Shown: positions 8,680-17,528, counted from the first letter of the stretch. The stretch: 44,657 nucleotides of DNA from Clostridia bacterium (GCA_017622085.1 JAGARU010000055.1:1-44657), one strand, 5' to 3'. Translations and numbers: made by a program. The notes: generated by a model not told the origin, from the sequence alone.

Positions 8680-9732
8680 TTATTTTTTGTTTTTCTCGCG
8701 GAATTTTTCAACCCATCCCGCCTTGTTTACCTGCCGCGCCCGGGCAATGGCCAGCTCTCCTGCACCCACGTCACCGGTCACCGTAGAGCCGGCGGCCGTG
8801 TAGCCGAAGTCGCCTACGGTAACGGGGGCTACCAGATTGGTGTTACAGCCGATAAAGGCATCGTTGCCGATGACGCAGCGGGATTTGCTCACGCCGTTGT
8901 AGTTGACCGTCACCACGCCGCAGCCAAAGTTTACCCGCTCACCCACGTCCGAGTCGCCGATGTAGGTCAGATGGGAGGCGTGGGTGTCCGCACCCACGGT
9001 GGAATTTTTGATCTCCACAAAGTCGCCAACCTTGACCCCGCGGCAAAGATGGGAGCCGGGTCGCACGTGGCAGAAGGGACCGATCTTTACGCTCTCGTCC
9101 AGGGTCGAGCGGTAGATCTGGGTGGAATTGACGGTGCATCCGTCACCCACCGAGGCTTCCTCCAAAACGGTATTCGGGCCAAGATTGCAATGACGCCCTA
9201 CCGTAACTCCGTGGCGGAGCTGGGTGCCGGGCTGGATCTCCGTGCCCGCACCGATCACCGCCAAGGGAGAGACCATCACCCCGTCAAAGCAGGGAATGGA
9301 CACGCCCCGATCCAGATGCTCCTCCAGAACGGAAACGCGATAGGCCTCCAGCCTCCGCCGCCATTCTTTGGGCGCGTAGGGCGCAGGCGCTTCCATCTGC
9401 CGTCCGCCAAGAGCCAGCATGCGCTCCGCCAAGCGGGAAAGGCCTTGGTTGAATTCCTCCTCGCAGACACAGCTCTCAAGGGTAGCGTCGCCATCCGCCA
9501 CGGGGCAAAGCACCGCCATGGGCGAGGCGAGGGAGCCGAGTACGGTGCGCTCTCGCTCGAACAGCCGGCAGAGCAGTCCGTCGTCAAAGAACAGAACGTC
9601 TGCCTTTGCATACAAAATATAGTCTCCGTCTCCGTCCATGGGCGCCAAGGCCTTCAGCTTGGTAGCCAGACAGTCGGCGGCGGTTTCGTAAAGGATCGTC
9701 ACCGCAGGTGCGATCACCGAAAGATTCTTCAT
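8680..9732 (-). CDS. GlmU-like acetyltransferase with degenerate N-terminal domain
   Basis: This 350-residue protein matches the C-terminal left-handed beta-helix of GlmU, which acetylates glucosamine-1-phosphate. The key residues appear intact: Arg224 in VRPGS, Lys242 in EIKNS, the catalytic His254 and Tyr257 in SHLTYIGD, and Asn277 in VNYNG. The N-terminal half (1-145) is only about 145 residues rather than about 230 and lacks the LAAGxGTRM nucleotide-binding signature, so uridyltransfer is unlikely. The start at 9732 has a perfect AGGAGG seven bases ahead. It leads the pth-mfd operon, in the position of glmU. It could serve cell-wall precursor synthesis with a separate uridyltransferase, or have another acyl acceptor. 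Confidence 0.85.
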   Translation of the reverse strand: MKNLSVIAPAVTILYETAADCLATKLKALAPMDGDGDYILYAKADVLFFDDGLLCRLFERERTVLGSLASPMAVLCPVADGDATLESCVCEEEFNQGLSRLAERMLALGGRQMEAPAPYAPKEWRRRLEAYRVSVLEEHLDRGVSIPCFDGVMVSPLAVIGAGTEIQPGTQLRHGVTVGRHCNLGPNTVLEEASVGDGCTVNSTQIYRSTLDESVKIGPFCHVRPGSHLCRGVKVGDFVEIKNSTVGADTHASHLTYIGDSDVGERVNFGCGVVTVNYNGVSKSRCVIGNDAFIGCNTNLVAPVTVGDFGYTAAGSTVTGDVGAGELAIARARQVNKAGWVEKFREKNKK

Positions 9733-9810
9733 AACAGTACCTCCTGAGAAAAAAGCAGGGCATAACGGCAGGGCAAAAGGGCACACACCCTCCGCCTCGT
9801 CTACTTATCT

Positions 9811-9839
9811 ATTATACACAACCGCAGCTCCCTTGGCAA
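9811..9839 (-). promoter_or_regulatory. Promoter of the glmU-like/pth/mfd operon
   Basis: TTGCCA, 17 bases, perfect TATAAT, about 80 bases ahead of the GlmU-like start. The remaining 9840-9957 stretch holds no gene. Confidence 0.75.
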
Positions 9840-9957
9840 GAACAAACCGAAGAAAAAACCGAAAGCCGTGCAAGAAAAGAGGACAAAATCGGACAAAAAC
9901 CGTAAAAAAGCGGGAAAACCCTATGCACAAAGTCCAGTTTTTTCCCGTCGGTGAGGT

Positions 9958-10033
9958 AAAAAATTGAAAAAAATTTAAAAATTACAAAAAAATGCAAAAA
10001 AGAGTGGCTATTTTTTCTCAAGTGTGTTATAAT
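9958..10033 (+). promoter_or_regulatory. ppdK promoter with phased A-tracts
   Basis: An extended -10 (TGTTATAAT, 10025-10033) has only a weak -35 (TGGCTA). Five A-tracts start at 9958, 9967, 9977, 9986 and 9996, roughly one helical turn apart, directly upstream. They could bend DNA and serve as an UP element, which fits the strong codon bias of ppdK. The mRNA leader is about 85 bases. Confidence 0.65.
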
Positions 10034-10124
10034 ACCTTTGATACGGATACCGTGCCTACGTGCGCCGTTTTCCGTAACTTAACCAAAGCAAAATAATTTA
10101 ATATATTTTAGGAGGTATATTCCA

Positions 10125-12752
10125 ATGGCAAAGAAGTATGTATACCTTTTCACCGAAGGTAACGCAAAAATGCGTGAGCTTCTCGGCGGAAAGGGCGCGA
10201 ACCTTGCAGAGATGACCAACATCGGTCTTCCCGTTCCTCAGGGCTTTACCATCACCACTGAGGCCTGCACTCAGTACTATGAGGATGGCAGAAAGATCAA
10301 CGACGAAATCCAGGCTCAGATCATGGAATACATCGAAAAGATGGAGACGATCACCGGCAAGAAGTTCGGCGATCTTGAGAATCCTCTTCTCGTATCCGTT
10401 CGTTCCGGTGCAAGAGCATCCATGCCCGGTATGATGGACACCATTCTTAACCTTGGTCTTAACGAGGAAGTTGTTGAGGTTATGGCAAAGAAGTCCGGCA
10501 ACGCTCGTTGGGCTTACGACTGCTACAGAAGATTTATCCAGATGTACTCCGACGTTGTAATGGAAGTCGGCAAGAAGTACTTCGAGGAGCTCATCGATAA
10601 GATGAAAGAGGAGAAGGGCGTATCTCTCGACGTAGAGCTTACCGCTGACGATCTTAAGGAGCTTGCTAACCAGTTCAAGGCTGAGTACAAGGCAAAGATC
10701 GGCGCAGACTTCCCCTCCGATCCCAAGGAACAGCTTATGGGTGCTGTTAAGGCAGTATTCCGCAGCTGGGACAACCCCCGCGCAAACTACTACAGAATGC
10801 AGAACGAGATCCCCTATTCCTGGGGTACTGCAGTTAACGTACAGGCAATGGCATTCGGTAACATGGGCGAAGACTGTGGTACCGGCGTAGCCTTCACTCG
10901 TGACCCTGCTACCGGTGAGAAGAAGCTCATGGGTGAGTTCCTTACCAACGCACAGGGCGAGGACGTAGTTGCCGGCGTACGTACTCCCATGCCCATCGCA
11001 CAGATGGCTGAGAAGTTCCCTGCAGCGTTCGAGCAGTTCCAGAACGTTTGCAAGATCCTTGAGGACCACTACAGAGACATGCAGGACATGGAGTTCACCG
11101 TTGAGCACGAAAAGCTCTACATGCTCCAGACCAGAAACGGTAAGAGAACCGCTAAGGCAGCTCTCAAGATCGCCGTTGACCTTGTAAACGAGGGTATGAT
11201 CTCCAAGGAGCAGGCTCTCCTTATGATCGATCCTAAGCAGCTTGACGCTCTCCTTCACCCCCAGTTCGATGCCAAGGCTCTTAAGGCCGCTAAGCCCGTA
11301 GGTGTGGCTCTTCCCGCATCTCCCGGAGCTGCTTGCGGTAAGGTTGTCTTCACTGCTGAGGACGCTGTAGAGCAGGGCAAGCTTGGCGAGAAGGTAATCC
11401 TTGTTCGCCTTGAGACCTCTCCCGAGGATATCGAGGGTATGCACTACGCTCAGGGTATCCTTACCGTTCGCGGTGGTATGACCTCTCACGCAGCCGTTGT
11501 TGCTCGTGGTATGGGTACCTGCTGCGTATCCGGTTGCGGCGAGATCAAGATGGACGAAGAGAACAAGAAGTTCACTCTTGCTGGCAAGACCTACGTTGAG
11601 GGCGACTGGATCTCCCTTGACGGTTCCACCGGTAACATCTACGGTGAGGCAATTCCCACCGTTCCCGCAAGCATCGAGGGTGAGTTCAACACCATCATGC
11701 AGTGGGCTGACGAGTACAGAACTCTTAAGGTAAGAACCAATGCAGATACTCCTGCAGACGCTAAGCAGGCTCGTTCCTTCGGCGCTGAGGGTATCGGTCT
11801 CTGCCGTACCGAGCATATGTTCTTCGGCGAAGGCAGAATCGACGCATTCCGCGAAATGATCTGCTCTGAGACTGTTGAGGAGAGAGAAGTAGCTCTCGCT
11901 AAGATCCTTCCCATGCAGCAGTCCGACTTCGAGAAGCTCTATGAGGCTCTTGAGGGTAACCCTGTTACCATCCGTTTCCTTGACCCGCCGCTCCACGAGT
12001 TCGTTCCTACCACTGAGGAGGATATCGCAGCTCTTGCTACCGCTCAGGGCAAGACCGTTGAGGACATCAAGAACATCATTTCTTCTCTCCACGAGTTCAA
12101 CCCCATGATGGGTCACCGTGGATGCCGCCTTACCGTAACCTATCCTGAAATTGCTAAGATGCAGACTGCAGCCGTTATCCGCGCAGCCATCAACGTTAAG
12201 AAGAATCATCCCGACTGGGATATCATCCCCGAGATCATGATTCCTCTTGTAGGCGAGGTTAAGGAGCTGGCATTCGTTAAGAAGATCGTTGTTGCTACTG
12301 CTGACGCTGAAATCGCAGCAGCTGGCTCTGACCTCAAGTATGAGGTTGGTACCATGATCGAGATTCCTCGTGCTTGCCTTACCGCAGACGAGATCATCAA
12401 GGAAGCTGAGTTCTTCTGCTTCGGTACCAATGACCTTACCCAGATGACCTTCGGCTTCAGCCGTGACGACGCTGGTAAGTTCCTCACCGCTTACTATGAG
12501 AGCAAGATCTACGAGAACGATCCCTTCGCACGTATCGACCAGAACGGCGTAGGTAAGCTTATGAAGATGGCAGCAGACGCTGGCCGTGCGGCTCGTCCCA
12601 ACATGCACCTCGGTATCTGTGGTGAGCATGGTGGTGACCCCACATCCATCGAGTTCTGCCACAACATCGGCCTGAGCTACGTTTCCTGCTCTCCCTTCCG
12701 TGTGCCGATTGCAAGACTTGCAGCAGCACAGGCAGCTATCAAGAGCAAGTAA
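10125..12752 (+). CDS. ppdK: Pyruvate, phosphate dikinase
   Basis: This enzyme interconverts pyruvate, ATP and phosphate with phosphoenolpyruvate, AMP and pyrophosphate, a key step of clostridial glycolysis and gluconeogenesis. The 875-residue length is typical. The N-terminal nucleotide-grasp domain begins with GGKGANLAEM, the phosphohistidine is in GGMTSHAAVVARG (about residue 455), and the PEP-binding barrel carries the catalytic cysteine in GICGEHGGDP (about 831). AGGAGG precedes the ATG. Codon choice is strongly biased (many CTT, CTC, AAG and GTT codons, few CTG), unlike neighbours, as expected of a highly expressed gene. It is monocistronic with its own terminator. Confidence 0.98.
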   Translation: MAKKYVYLFTEGNAKMRELLGGKGANLAEMTNIGLPVPQGFTITTEACTQYYEDGRKINDEIQAQIMEYIEKMETITGKKFGDLENPLLVSVRSGARASMPGMMDTILNLGLNEEVVEVMAKKSGNARWAYDCYRRFIQMYSDVVMEVGKKYFEELIDKMKEEKGVSLDVELTADDLKELANQFKAEYKAKIGADFPSDPKEQLMGAVKAVFRSWDNPRANYYRMQNEIPYSWGTAVNVQAMAFGNMGEDCGTGVAFTRDPATGEKKLMGEFLTNAQGEDVVAGVRTPMPIAQMAEKFPAAFEQFQNVCKILEDHYRDMQDMEFTVEHEKLYMLQTRNGKRTAKAALKIAVDLVNEGMISKEQALLMIDPKQLDALLHPQFDAKALKAAKPVGVALPASPGAACGKVVFTAEDAVEQGKLGEKVILVRLETSPEDIEGMHYAQGILTVRGGMTSHAAVVARGMGTCCVSGCGEIKMDEENKKFTLAGKTYVEGDWISLDGSTGNIYGEAIPTVPASIEGEFNTIMQWADEYRTLKVRTNADTPADAKQARSFGAEGIGLCRTEHMFFGEGRIDAFREMICSETVEEREVALAKILPMQQSDFEKLYEALEGNPVTIRFLDPPLHEFVPTTEEDIAALATAQGKTVEDIKNIISSLHEFNPMMGHRGCRLTVTYPEIAKMQTAAVIRAAINVKKNHPDWDIIPEIMIPLVGEVKELAFVKKIVVATADAEIAAAGSDLKYEVGTMIEIPRACLTADEIIKEAEFFCFGTNDLTQMTFGFSRDDAGKFLTAYYESKIYENDPFARIDQNGVGKLMKMAADAGRAARPNMHLGICGEHGGDPTSIEFCHNIGLSYVSCSPFRVPIARLAAAQAAIKSK

Positions 12753-12768
12753 TTCAGAACCTAAAAAC

Positions 12769-12806
12769 AACAACCTTGCGGAGCAATCCGCAAGGTTGTT
12801 TTTCTT
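12769..12806 (+). terminator. Terminator of ppdK
   Basis: A perfect 14-base stem closed by a GCAA tetraloop is followed by TTTCTTC. The next promoter starts right behind it. Confidence 0.9.
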
Positions 12807-12809
12807 CTC

Positions 12810-12838
12810 TTGCGGAATGGGCGCGACTGTGGTATAAT
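12810..12838 (+). promoter_or_regulatory. Promoter of the small gene at 12870
   Basis: TTGCGG, 17 bases, TATAAT, with TGG ahead of the -10. Confidence 0.75.
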
Positions 12839-12869
12839 AGCCACGTACCAATGGAGGGAGGAGAGCGCG

Positions 12870-13220
12870 ATGGGATTTTTTGACCGATTCCGAAAAAAGA
12901 AACAGGAGACCGTTAGACCCTCCGGCGGTCGCGACGCCTCCTACGGCGTATATCCGGAGCACCTGACGGAGAGCCAAAGGCTTCTCGTGGCGCAACAGCA
13001 TTTCCGCATCTTTCGGGATAGCCTTACCATCCTTCAGAAGACCGCCAACCCGGAGACCTTTGAGCGCCGTTATGCGACCGCCCTCCGCGAGGCGGAGATC
13101 ATTGCCGATCTGTGCCACGGCCACGAGCTGGGGGAGAAAATGTCCCAAATGGCCGACCGGCTCCGTGGGGAGGAAGAAAGCCTTCGGGCGGCCATGCTCG
13201 CCCGATGCAACCGAACCTGA
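12870..13220 (+). CDS. Small uncharacterised protein
   Basis: A 116-residue soluble protein that begins MGFFDRFRKKKQE. The start at 12870 is supported by a GGAGGGAGGAG ribosome site, whereas an earlier in-frame ATG at 12810 lies inside the promoter. The N-terminus is short, hydrophobic and strongly basic, followed by a helical region with many arginines and glutamates. I recognise no family. It has its own promoter and terminator between ppdK and the kinase gene. Confidence 0.65.
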   Translation: MGFFDRFRKKKQETVRPSGGRDASYGVYPEHLTESQRLLVAQQHFRIFRDSLTILQKTANPETFERRYATALREAEIIADLCHGHELGEKMSQMADRLRGEEESLRAAMLARCNRT

Positions 13221-13267
13221 AAAAAGCCACCCGCACCGGGAAATTTCCCGCCGCAGGTGGTTTTTGT
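13221..13267 (+). terminator. Terminator of the small gene
   Basis: GCCACC pairs with GGTGG around an inner CGGGAAATTTCCCG stem, followed by TTTTTG. It begins directly after the stop codon. Confidence 0.8.
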
Positions 13268-13337
13268 TTCGCGATTTTGGAGTGAGAAGCTGGCCGCAAA
13301 GTGAGCGAGAGAGAATGGCCTCGCTTAAACCCGATGA

Positions 13338-13366
13338 TTGAAAAATTGACATGTTTATGCTACAAT
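13338..13366 (+). promoter_or_regulatory. Promoter of the P-loop kinase gene
   Basis: TTGAAA, 17 bases, TACAAT with extended TGC. A second TTGACA at 13346 is too close to the -10 to be used with it. Confidence 0.65.
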
Positions 13367-13404
13367 ATTAGACAGACAAATTTAAATTTTTTGAGGTGAG
13401 TCAA

Positions 13405-13971
13405 GTGGCAACCGGTATTATGATAATGGGCTCTTCAGGAGCAGGAAAAACAACTCTTGGAGAGTTGGTCGCTAAGGAGTTAGGATACACCTTTGTAGAC
13501 ATTGATGAGTATATATGGCGAAAGGATACGGAGATTCCTTTTTCTCTAATGTATTCAAAAGCGGAGAAGATCAGTCGCTTAATGGACGCAATATCGAACT
13601 GTGAACATTTCGTAATGGCCGGTTCTATGGATTCGTTTCACGAATCTTTCGACCCCTTCTTTGAGCTGGTCGTGCACTTACATGCGGATGCACAGATCCG
13701 TATAAAGCGCGTCGATAAACGCGAATTGGATTTGTTTGGTGCGCGTATCTTGGAAGGAGGCGATATGTATGAGGAGCATCAAAAATTTTTGAACGACATT
13801 GCAGGATATGATTTGGGGATTGGCGGTTGTACGTTACAGCAACATGAAACGTGGATGAAATCTCTTAAATGCAAAGTGATACAATTAGATGGTGCGCATG
13901 CATTGGAAAAGAATCTGAAAATCATTATTGAAGCATATAAAGGCACGTGCAAAATCTGTGGATCAACTTAA
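13405..13971 (+). CDS. P-loop kinase-like NTPase (shikimate/adenylate kinase fold)
   Basis: A 188-residue nucleotide-binding protein with Walker A GSSGAGKTT at residues 9-17 and an acidic FVDIDEYIW segment near residue 33 like the DxD of shikimate kinases. It probably phosphorylates a small molecule; the substrate is unknown. GTG at 13405 is chosen because GAGGTGA lies seven bases ahead; an upstream GTG at 13396 lies inside that ribosome site. It is AT-rich compared with neighbours and its 3' end overlaps the convergent ABC transporter by nine bases. These features suggest a recently acquired pair. Confidence 0.75.
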   Translation: MATGIMIMGSSGAGKTTLGELVAKELGYTFVDIDEYIWRKDTEIPFSLMYSKAEKISRLMDAISNCEHFVMAGSMDSFHESFDPFFELVVHLHADAQIRIKRVDKRELDLFGARILEGGDMYEEHQKFLNDIAGYDLGIGGCTLQQHETWMKSLKCKVIQLDGAHALEKNLKIIIEAYKGTCKICGST

Positions 13972-15654
13972 CATAGTATAGTGCGTTTTTTGGGCCGTCC
14001 CGTTCGAAATTCGATAGATCGTATCGGTTTCAGATAAAAATTCCATTCTGTGGGACACGGATATAACAGTAATCTTGTTCTCCTTAACAAGCGCCCGGAT
14101 GATGGCTTTTATAGAATCCTGAGAATTTGCATCCACGTTTGCCGTAATTTCATCAAGAAGCAATATTTTGGAGTTTCTTAAAAGTCCCCGTGCCAAACAA
14201 AGCCGCTGTTTTTCTCCGCCCGAAATTTGAATTCCGTCTTCTCCGATGTCGGTATCCATACCCTTTGGTAGTTTGAAAATGAATTTTTCAAGGCCGCACT
14301 TCTTTAGCACAACGGCTAATTCGCTGTCTGTTGCTTTGGGATTGACCAGTAAGAGATTCTCTTTTACTGTGCCGGGAAAGAGGAACATATCCTGCGCTAC
14401 GACCGTAATATTTTGTCTTAGAATAGTTGCGGGAATATCGGTTATCTCGTGGCCGTCGATCTTTATCGATCCCAGGTATCCTCCGTACAATCGCAGTAAC
14501 AGATCAAAAACAGTCGTTTTTCCCGCTCCGCTTTCTCCGATCAAACCAACCCATGTTCCTTTTTTTATCTCCAGGTCGGCCCCCTTTAGAATGTCTCCCC
14601 TTTCATCGTTATAAGCGAATCGAACGTTCTTGAATACGATCTCATGCTCGAATTTCAGCTCGCCGACGTGTTTTGGCGCCTCTTTTTCATCCTTCATGGT
14701 CAGGATGCTGAAAAACTTGTCGTATCGGGCCAGGTCTTTTTTGAAATTAAAATTGGTATTTATGGATTGTTTGATAACCGCAAAAATCTTAGGAATGTAG
14801 CTCAATAATAAAATGAGTTGACCCAGGGAAAAATGTCCGTTTATGATCAAAATTGCGGCTACTGCAAATACCACTCCCGTAAACAGGGTTTCGACAAAGA
14901 CGTTTGTCCAAGAGCTGTTTAAATTGTCCAGCGTAGCGATTTTTCCCCATAGCCTAACCGTCTTTTTATTGATCGTTTCCAGCTTTGAAACCTGCTGTTC
15001 TTCCAAGGACATGGACTTGACTAATTTTATCGCTTTAAAGGTATCAGCCATCACCTGGGATGCTTTGGCGTTTTCTTCCACAATTGTTTTGGAATGTTTA
15101 TTGACCCTGTTTGCCAAAAATTTGCTCGGCAGTAGGCTTAACGGGATATATGCGAGTAACGCTATGGCAATGTATAGGTTGATGGAAGAGATAAAAATAT
15201 ATACGACGACTCCGCTTAGTAAGCTGGCAAACAGCTGTGGAATATCAAATATCCAAAAAACAACATATCCCATAGCTTCACTTTTACAGTACGCAGCCAA
15301 TTCCGATGAGTTGTGCCTGTCAAAGTATTTCATCGGTTGATACAATATTTTTTCCATTGCCATCAAGGTCAGCTTTTGGCCGAATTTTCGGCCTCGGACG
15401 TTTATCGTATAGTTGTACAGTGAAGAAGAAACGGTAGACACGATCGGAATTAAAACAAACAAGCCAATTGTATATATTGTTTCCGATACTTTGTTGTTCG
15501 GTATGTAATCATCGATTATATATTGCATCAAAAGCGGAGGAATCAACCCAATTAATTGGATGGCCAATGCTATGATGAAGGACAACAAAACGTTGATCTT
15601 AAAATTTGGCAGCTGGTTAATTACGATTTTTCTTGCTTTTTTCTCATTATCCAA
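13963..15654 (-). CDS. ABC transporter, fused permease and ATPase
   Basis: A 563-residue half-transporter of the exporter type: six membrane helices in the first 310 residues, then an ATPase with Walker A GESGAGKTT (about 374), signature ISGGEKQR (about 478), Walker B ILLLDEIT (about 500) and an H-loop in SVSHR. Such proteins dimerise and export lipids, peptides or drugs. The frame begins with TTG at 15654; no better start is seen and its ribosome site (AAAGGG) is rather distant. It is AT-rich, unlike its flanks. No clear promoter stands directly ahead, so it may be read through from the XRE gene upstream. The substrate is unknown. Confidence 0.88.
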   Translation of the reverse strand: MDNEKKARKIVINQLPNFKINVLLSFIIALAIQLIGLIPPLLMQYIIDDYIPNNKVSETIYTIGLFVLIPIVSTVSSSLYNYTINVRGRKFGQKLTLMAMEKILYQPMKYFDRHNSSELAAYCKSEAMGYVVFWIFDIPQLFASLLSGVVVYIFISSINLYIAIALLAYIPLSLLPSKFLANRVNKHSKTIVEENAKASQVMADTFKAIKLVKSMSLEEQQVSKLETINKKTVRLWGKIATLDNLNSSWTNVFVETLFTGVVFAVAAILIINGHFSLGQLILLLSYIPKIFAVIKQSINTNFNFKKDLARYDKFFSILTMKDEKEAPKHVGELKFEHEIVFKNVRFAYNDERGDILKGADLEIKKGTWVGLIGESGAGKTTVFDLLLRLYGGYLGSIKIDGHEITDIPATILRQNITVVAQDMFLFPGTVKENLLLVNPKATDSELAVVLKKCGLEKFIFKLPKGMDTDIGEDGIQISGGEKQRLCLARGLLRNSKILLLDEITANVDANSQDSIKAIIRALVKENKITVISVSHRMEFLSETDTIYRISNGTAQKTHYTMLS

Positions 15655-15701
15655 GTGTAGATCACACCCTTTCTGTGTTATGTTCTTGTTTTCTTTGGGG
15701 G

Positions 15702-15739
15702 CGCGGGGGTCTTTCTTTTTGCAAAGAAAGACCCCCGCG
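15702..15739. repeat. Perfect 17-base hairpin
   Basis: CGCGGGGGTCTTTCTTT at 15702-15718 pairs fully with 15723-15739 around a TTGC loop. There is no T run after it on the minus strand, so it is not a standard terminator for the XRE gene. Similar TTTGCAAAGAAAG words occur at 16370-16420 and 17685-17700, suggesting a dispersed element. Confidence 0.6.
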
Positions 15740-15751
15740 TATCCTTTTCTG

Positions 15752-16285
15752 TTAAATTACGCCAAACTTGCGGGCGTAGTCCTCGATGGTCGCGATCCAA
15801 TGCTCGCTTGTAAATTCGCGCTTGATGTCGGAGAGATCCACGTAGGCGCCGCAACGGATGCACTGGATGATGGCCTCTGCCGCCATGGCCTCCCGCGTGA
15901 AGGGAACCTTCATATATTCCTCAAACTCGATGTTCATCTTCCGGTCAATGCCCTCAATGGCGCCTATGTAAAAGGCGTTGTCACGGCCCAGGAGCTCCCC
16001 GATCCGCTCAAAGCATTCCAGCGCCTCCCGCGCCTGCTTTACGGTGATCTTGCGCCCATAAGCAATCATTTTACCCCCGCCGCTCAAAATATTGTCCGTG
16101 GTGGTTTCCAGCACCGCGGCCAGATCGGGAAGAAGGGAAATGTCGGGCATGCTCTCGCCCCTCTCCCACTTGGACACCGCCTGGGGAGAAATGTTCAGTC
16201 GGTCGCCCAGCTCTGCCTGGGTCAACCCCTTGCTCTTTCGCAGGGAAGCAATCTGCTGTCCCACGGTTTCATAATCAAATGCCAT
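15752..16285 (-). CDS. XRE-family transcriptional regulator
   Basis: A 177-residue DNA-binding protein with an N-terminal helix-turn-helix (about 8-62, motif LTQAELGDRLNISPQAVSKWERG). The C-terminal half (about 75-177) is helical with cysteines and no family I recognise. A GAGGT element precedes the ATG. A perfect palindrome lies just downstream of its -10 box, suggesting that it represses itself. The ABC exporter follows in the same direction and may be a target. Confidence 0.85.
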   Translation of the reverse strand: MAFDYETVGQQIASLRKSKGLTQAELGDRLNISPQAVSKWERGESMPDISLLPDLAAVLETTTDNILSGGGKMIAYGRKITVKQAREALECFERIGELLGRDNAFYIGAIEGIDRKMNIEFEEYMKVPFTREAMAAEAIIQCIRCGAYVDLSDIKREFTSEHWIATIEDYARKFGVI

Positions 16286-16314
16286 AATGTATACCTCACG
16301 TTTGTGTTCTGTTT

Positions 16315-16360
16315 GAAGCGCTTCTGACTATAGTATACCACCCGCCCCCCTCCGGGTCAA
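16315..16360 (-). promoter_or_regulatory. Promoter and candidate operator of the first XRE gene
   Basis: TTGACC (16355-16360), 17 bases, TATACT (16332-16337) with TGG ahead. GAAGCGCTTC, a perfect 10-base palindrome, lies at 16315-16324 around the expected transcription start. Confidence 0.65.
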
Positions 16361-16411
16361 TGAGCGCGTAGTTTCCTTTTTGCCCCCGAAAGTAAACGGG
16401 CGGTGGAACCC

Positions 16412-16449
16412 GCAAAGAAAGGCCCTCCCGGCGTACCGCCCGGGAGGGC
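16412..16449 (-). terminator. Terminator of the second XRE gene
   Basis: GCCCTCCCGG pairs with CCGGGAGGGC (16422-16449), followed on the minus strand by CTTTCTTTG. Confidence 0.65.
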
Positions 16450-16454
16450 TTCGC

Positions 16455-17528
16455 TTATTCGGCGGACAGAAGGGCAAGGAATCGCGGCTCCTTGCGGATG
16501 GGATCGTAGACGGAATCCTCCATGTGGTTGCGCACCACTTGGGTGTCCGTGTCCGTATAATTTTTGGTGCATCCGGAGGCATCGTGTAACGCCCTTGAGA
16601 CGAAAACGGAGGTGTAGTTCTGCCGCTCCGTGCAGGCCTCGTGCTTTTTCGCGTGCTCCATAGCGGCTTCCAGATGGGCGAGGGCCGCCTCGCGGTTGTC
16701 CTCCTTCATGTGAAGCCGTGCCAACGCCTGATGGATATCCCGCAGACGAACGTGGTAGAAGAGGAAGTTTCCGTCGTAGATCAGCGTGTTCCAAAGCTTC
16801 AGCGCCGTCTCCAGGGCAAAAATCGAGCCGTCGGCATAGGTCAGGTTGCAGCAGAGAAGATCCATAAATTGCAGATTGTTTTCATGCTTCCGTGCTTGCG
16901 CTTTTTTTCGGCCCTCTTCCGTGTAGTAGGCGTGCTCTAAAAGGATTTCCGCGCAGGTGTAAAGCCCGCTGGACTTTTTCGCATAGGCCACCGCCTTTTC
17001 CTCGTCGGCCAGCGCCAACCGTCCGTTGCCGTAGGTAAAGACCAAAAGCTGGACGGCTTGGTCAACAATCTCGCGGTCGGTGCAGTCCCGCACGATCCGC
17101 TCACAGATGGCCACGGTCTCGGCGGCGCATTCGTCGACGGTCATGCCGCAGTCGTCGCCGCTACAGATGGGATCCCAAACGGCGCTGGCCAGCTCGATCA
17201 GACATTGGTAATTCCTCGGATATTTTTGGGTAGCCTCCCGCCAAAGGGCAAGATTTTCCATGATCCGTCCCTCGTTCCGCAAGGCAAAGCTCCGATCGAG
17301 ATAGGCCCGGACCTCCGCCTCCGATTCCTCCGCGTTCCGGTCAAACAGCTCATCGATGCTGATCCCAAAGAAATTGGCCAAGGGAACCACCAGAGAAATA
17401 TCCGGCATGGCGTTGTTGTTCTCCCACTTGGAAATGGATTGATAGGTAATGTTCAAATATTCTGCCAGCCTCTCCTGGGTCACGTCATTCTTCTGACGAA
17501 GCTGTTTGATCTTTTCACCAATGGTCAT
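16455..17528 (-). CDS. XRE-family regulator with long helical C-terminal domain
   Basis: A 357-residue regulator: helix-turn-helix at about 5-60 (VTQERLAEYLNITYQSISKW), then a long helical, cysteine-containing region resembling tetratricopeptide-type sensor domains. The start at 17528 is supported by AAGGAGA; the frame is open further upstream but includes the promoter. The same architecture is found in the regulator at 27232. The ligand is unknown. A palindrome sits at the transcription start, which suggests autoregulation. Confidence 0.85.
   Translation of the reverse strand: MTIGEKIKQLRQKNDVTQERLAEYLNITYQSISKWENNNAMPDISLVVPLANFFGISIDELFDRNAEESEAEVRAYLDRSFALRNEGRIMENLALWREATQKYPRNYQCLIELASAVWDPICSGDDCGMTVDECAAETVAICERIVRDCTDREIVDQAVQLLVFTYGNGRLALADEEKAVAYAKKSSGLYTCAEILLEHAYYTEEGRKKAQARKHENNLQFMDLLCCNLTYADGSIFALETALKLWNTLIYDGNFLFYHVRLRDIHQALARLHMKEDNREAALAHLEAAMEHAKKHEACTERQNYTSVFVSRALHDASGCTKNYTDTDTQVVRNHMEDSVYDPIRKEPRFLALLSAE

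Noticed and set aside
9812..10021. A 69-codon minus-strand frame between the GlmU-like gene and ppdK
   Set aside because: It overlaps the operon promoter and the A-tract region, has no ribosome site and a composition typical of untranslated AT-rich DNA.
13346..13351. A perfect TTGACA ahead of the kinase gene
   Set aside because: Its distance to the TACAAT is only nine bases; the TTGAAA at 13338 gives a 17-base spacer and is preferred.
10098..13352. A 1084-codon open frame on the minus strand across ppdK
   Set aside because: It is the mirror of the strongly biased codon use of ppdK; the product has no recognisable domains and no ribosome site, and ppdK is certain.
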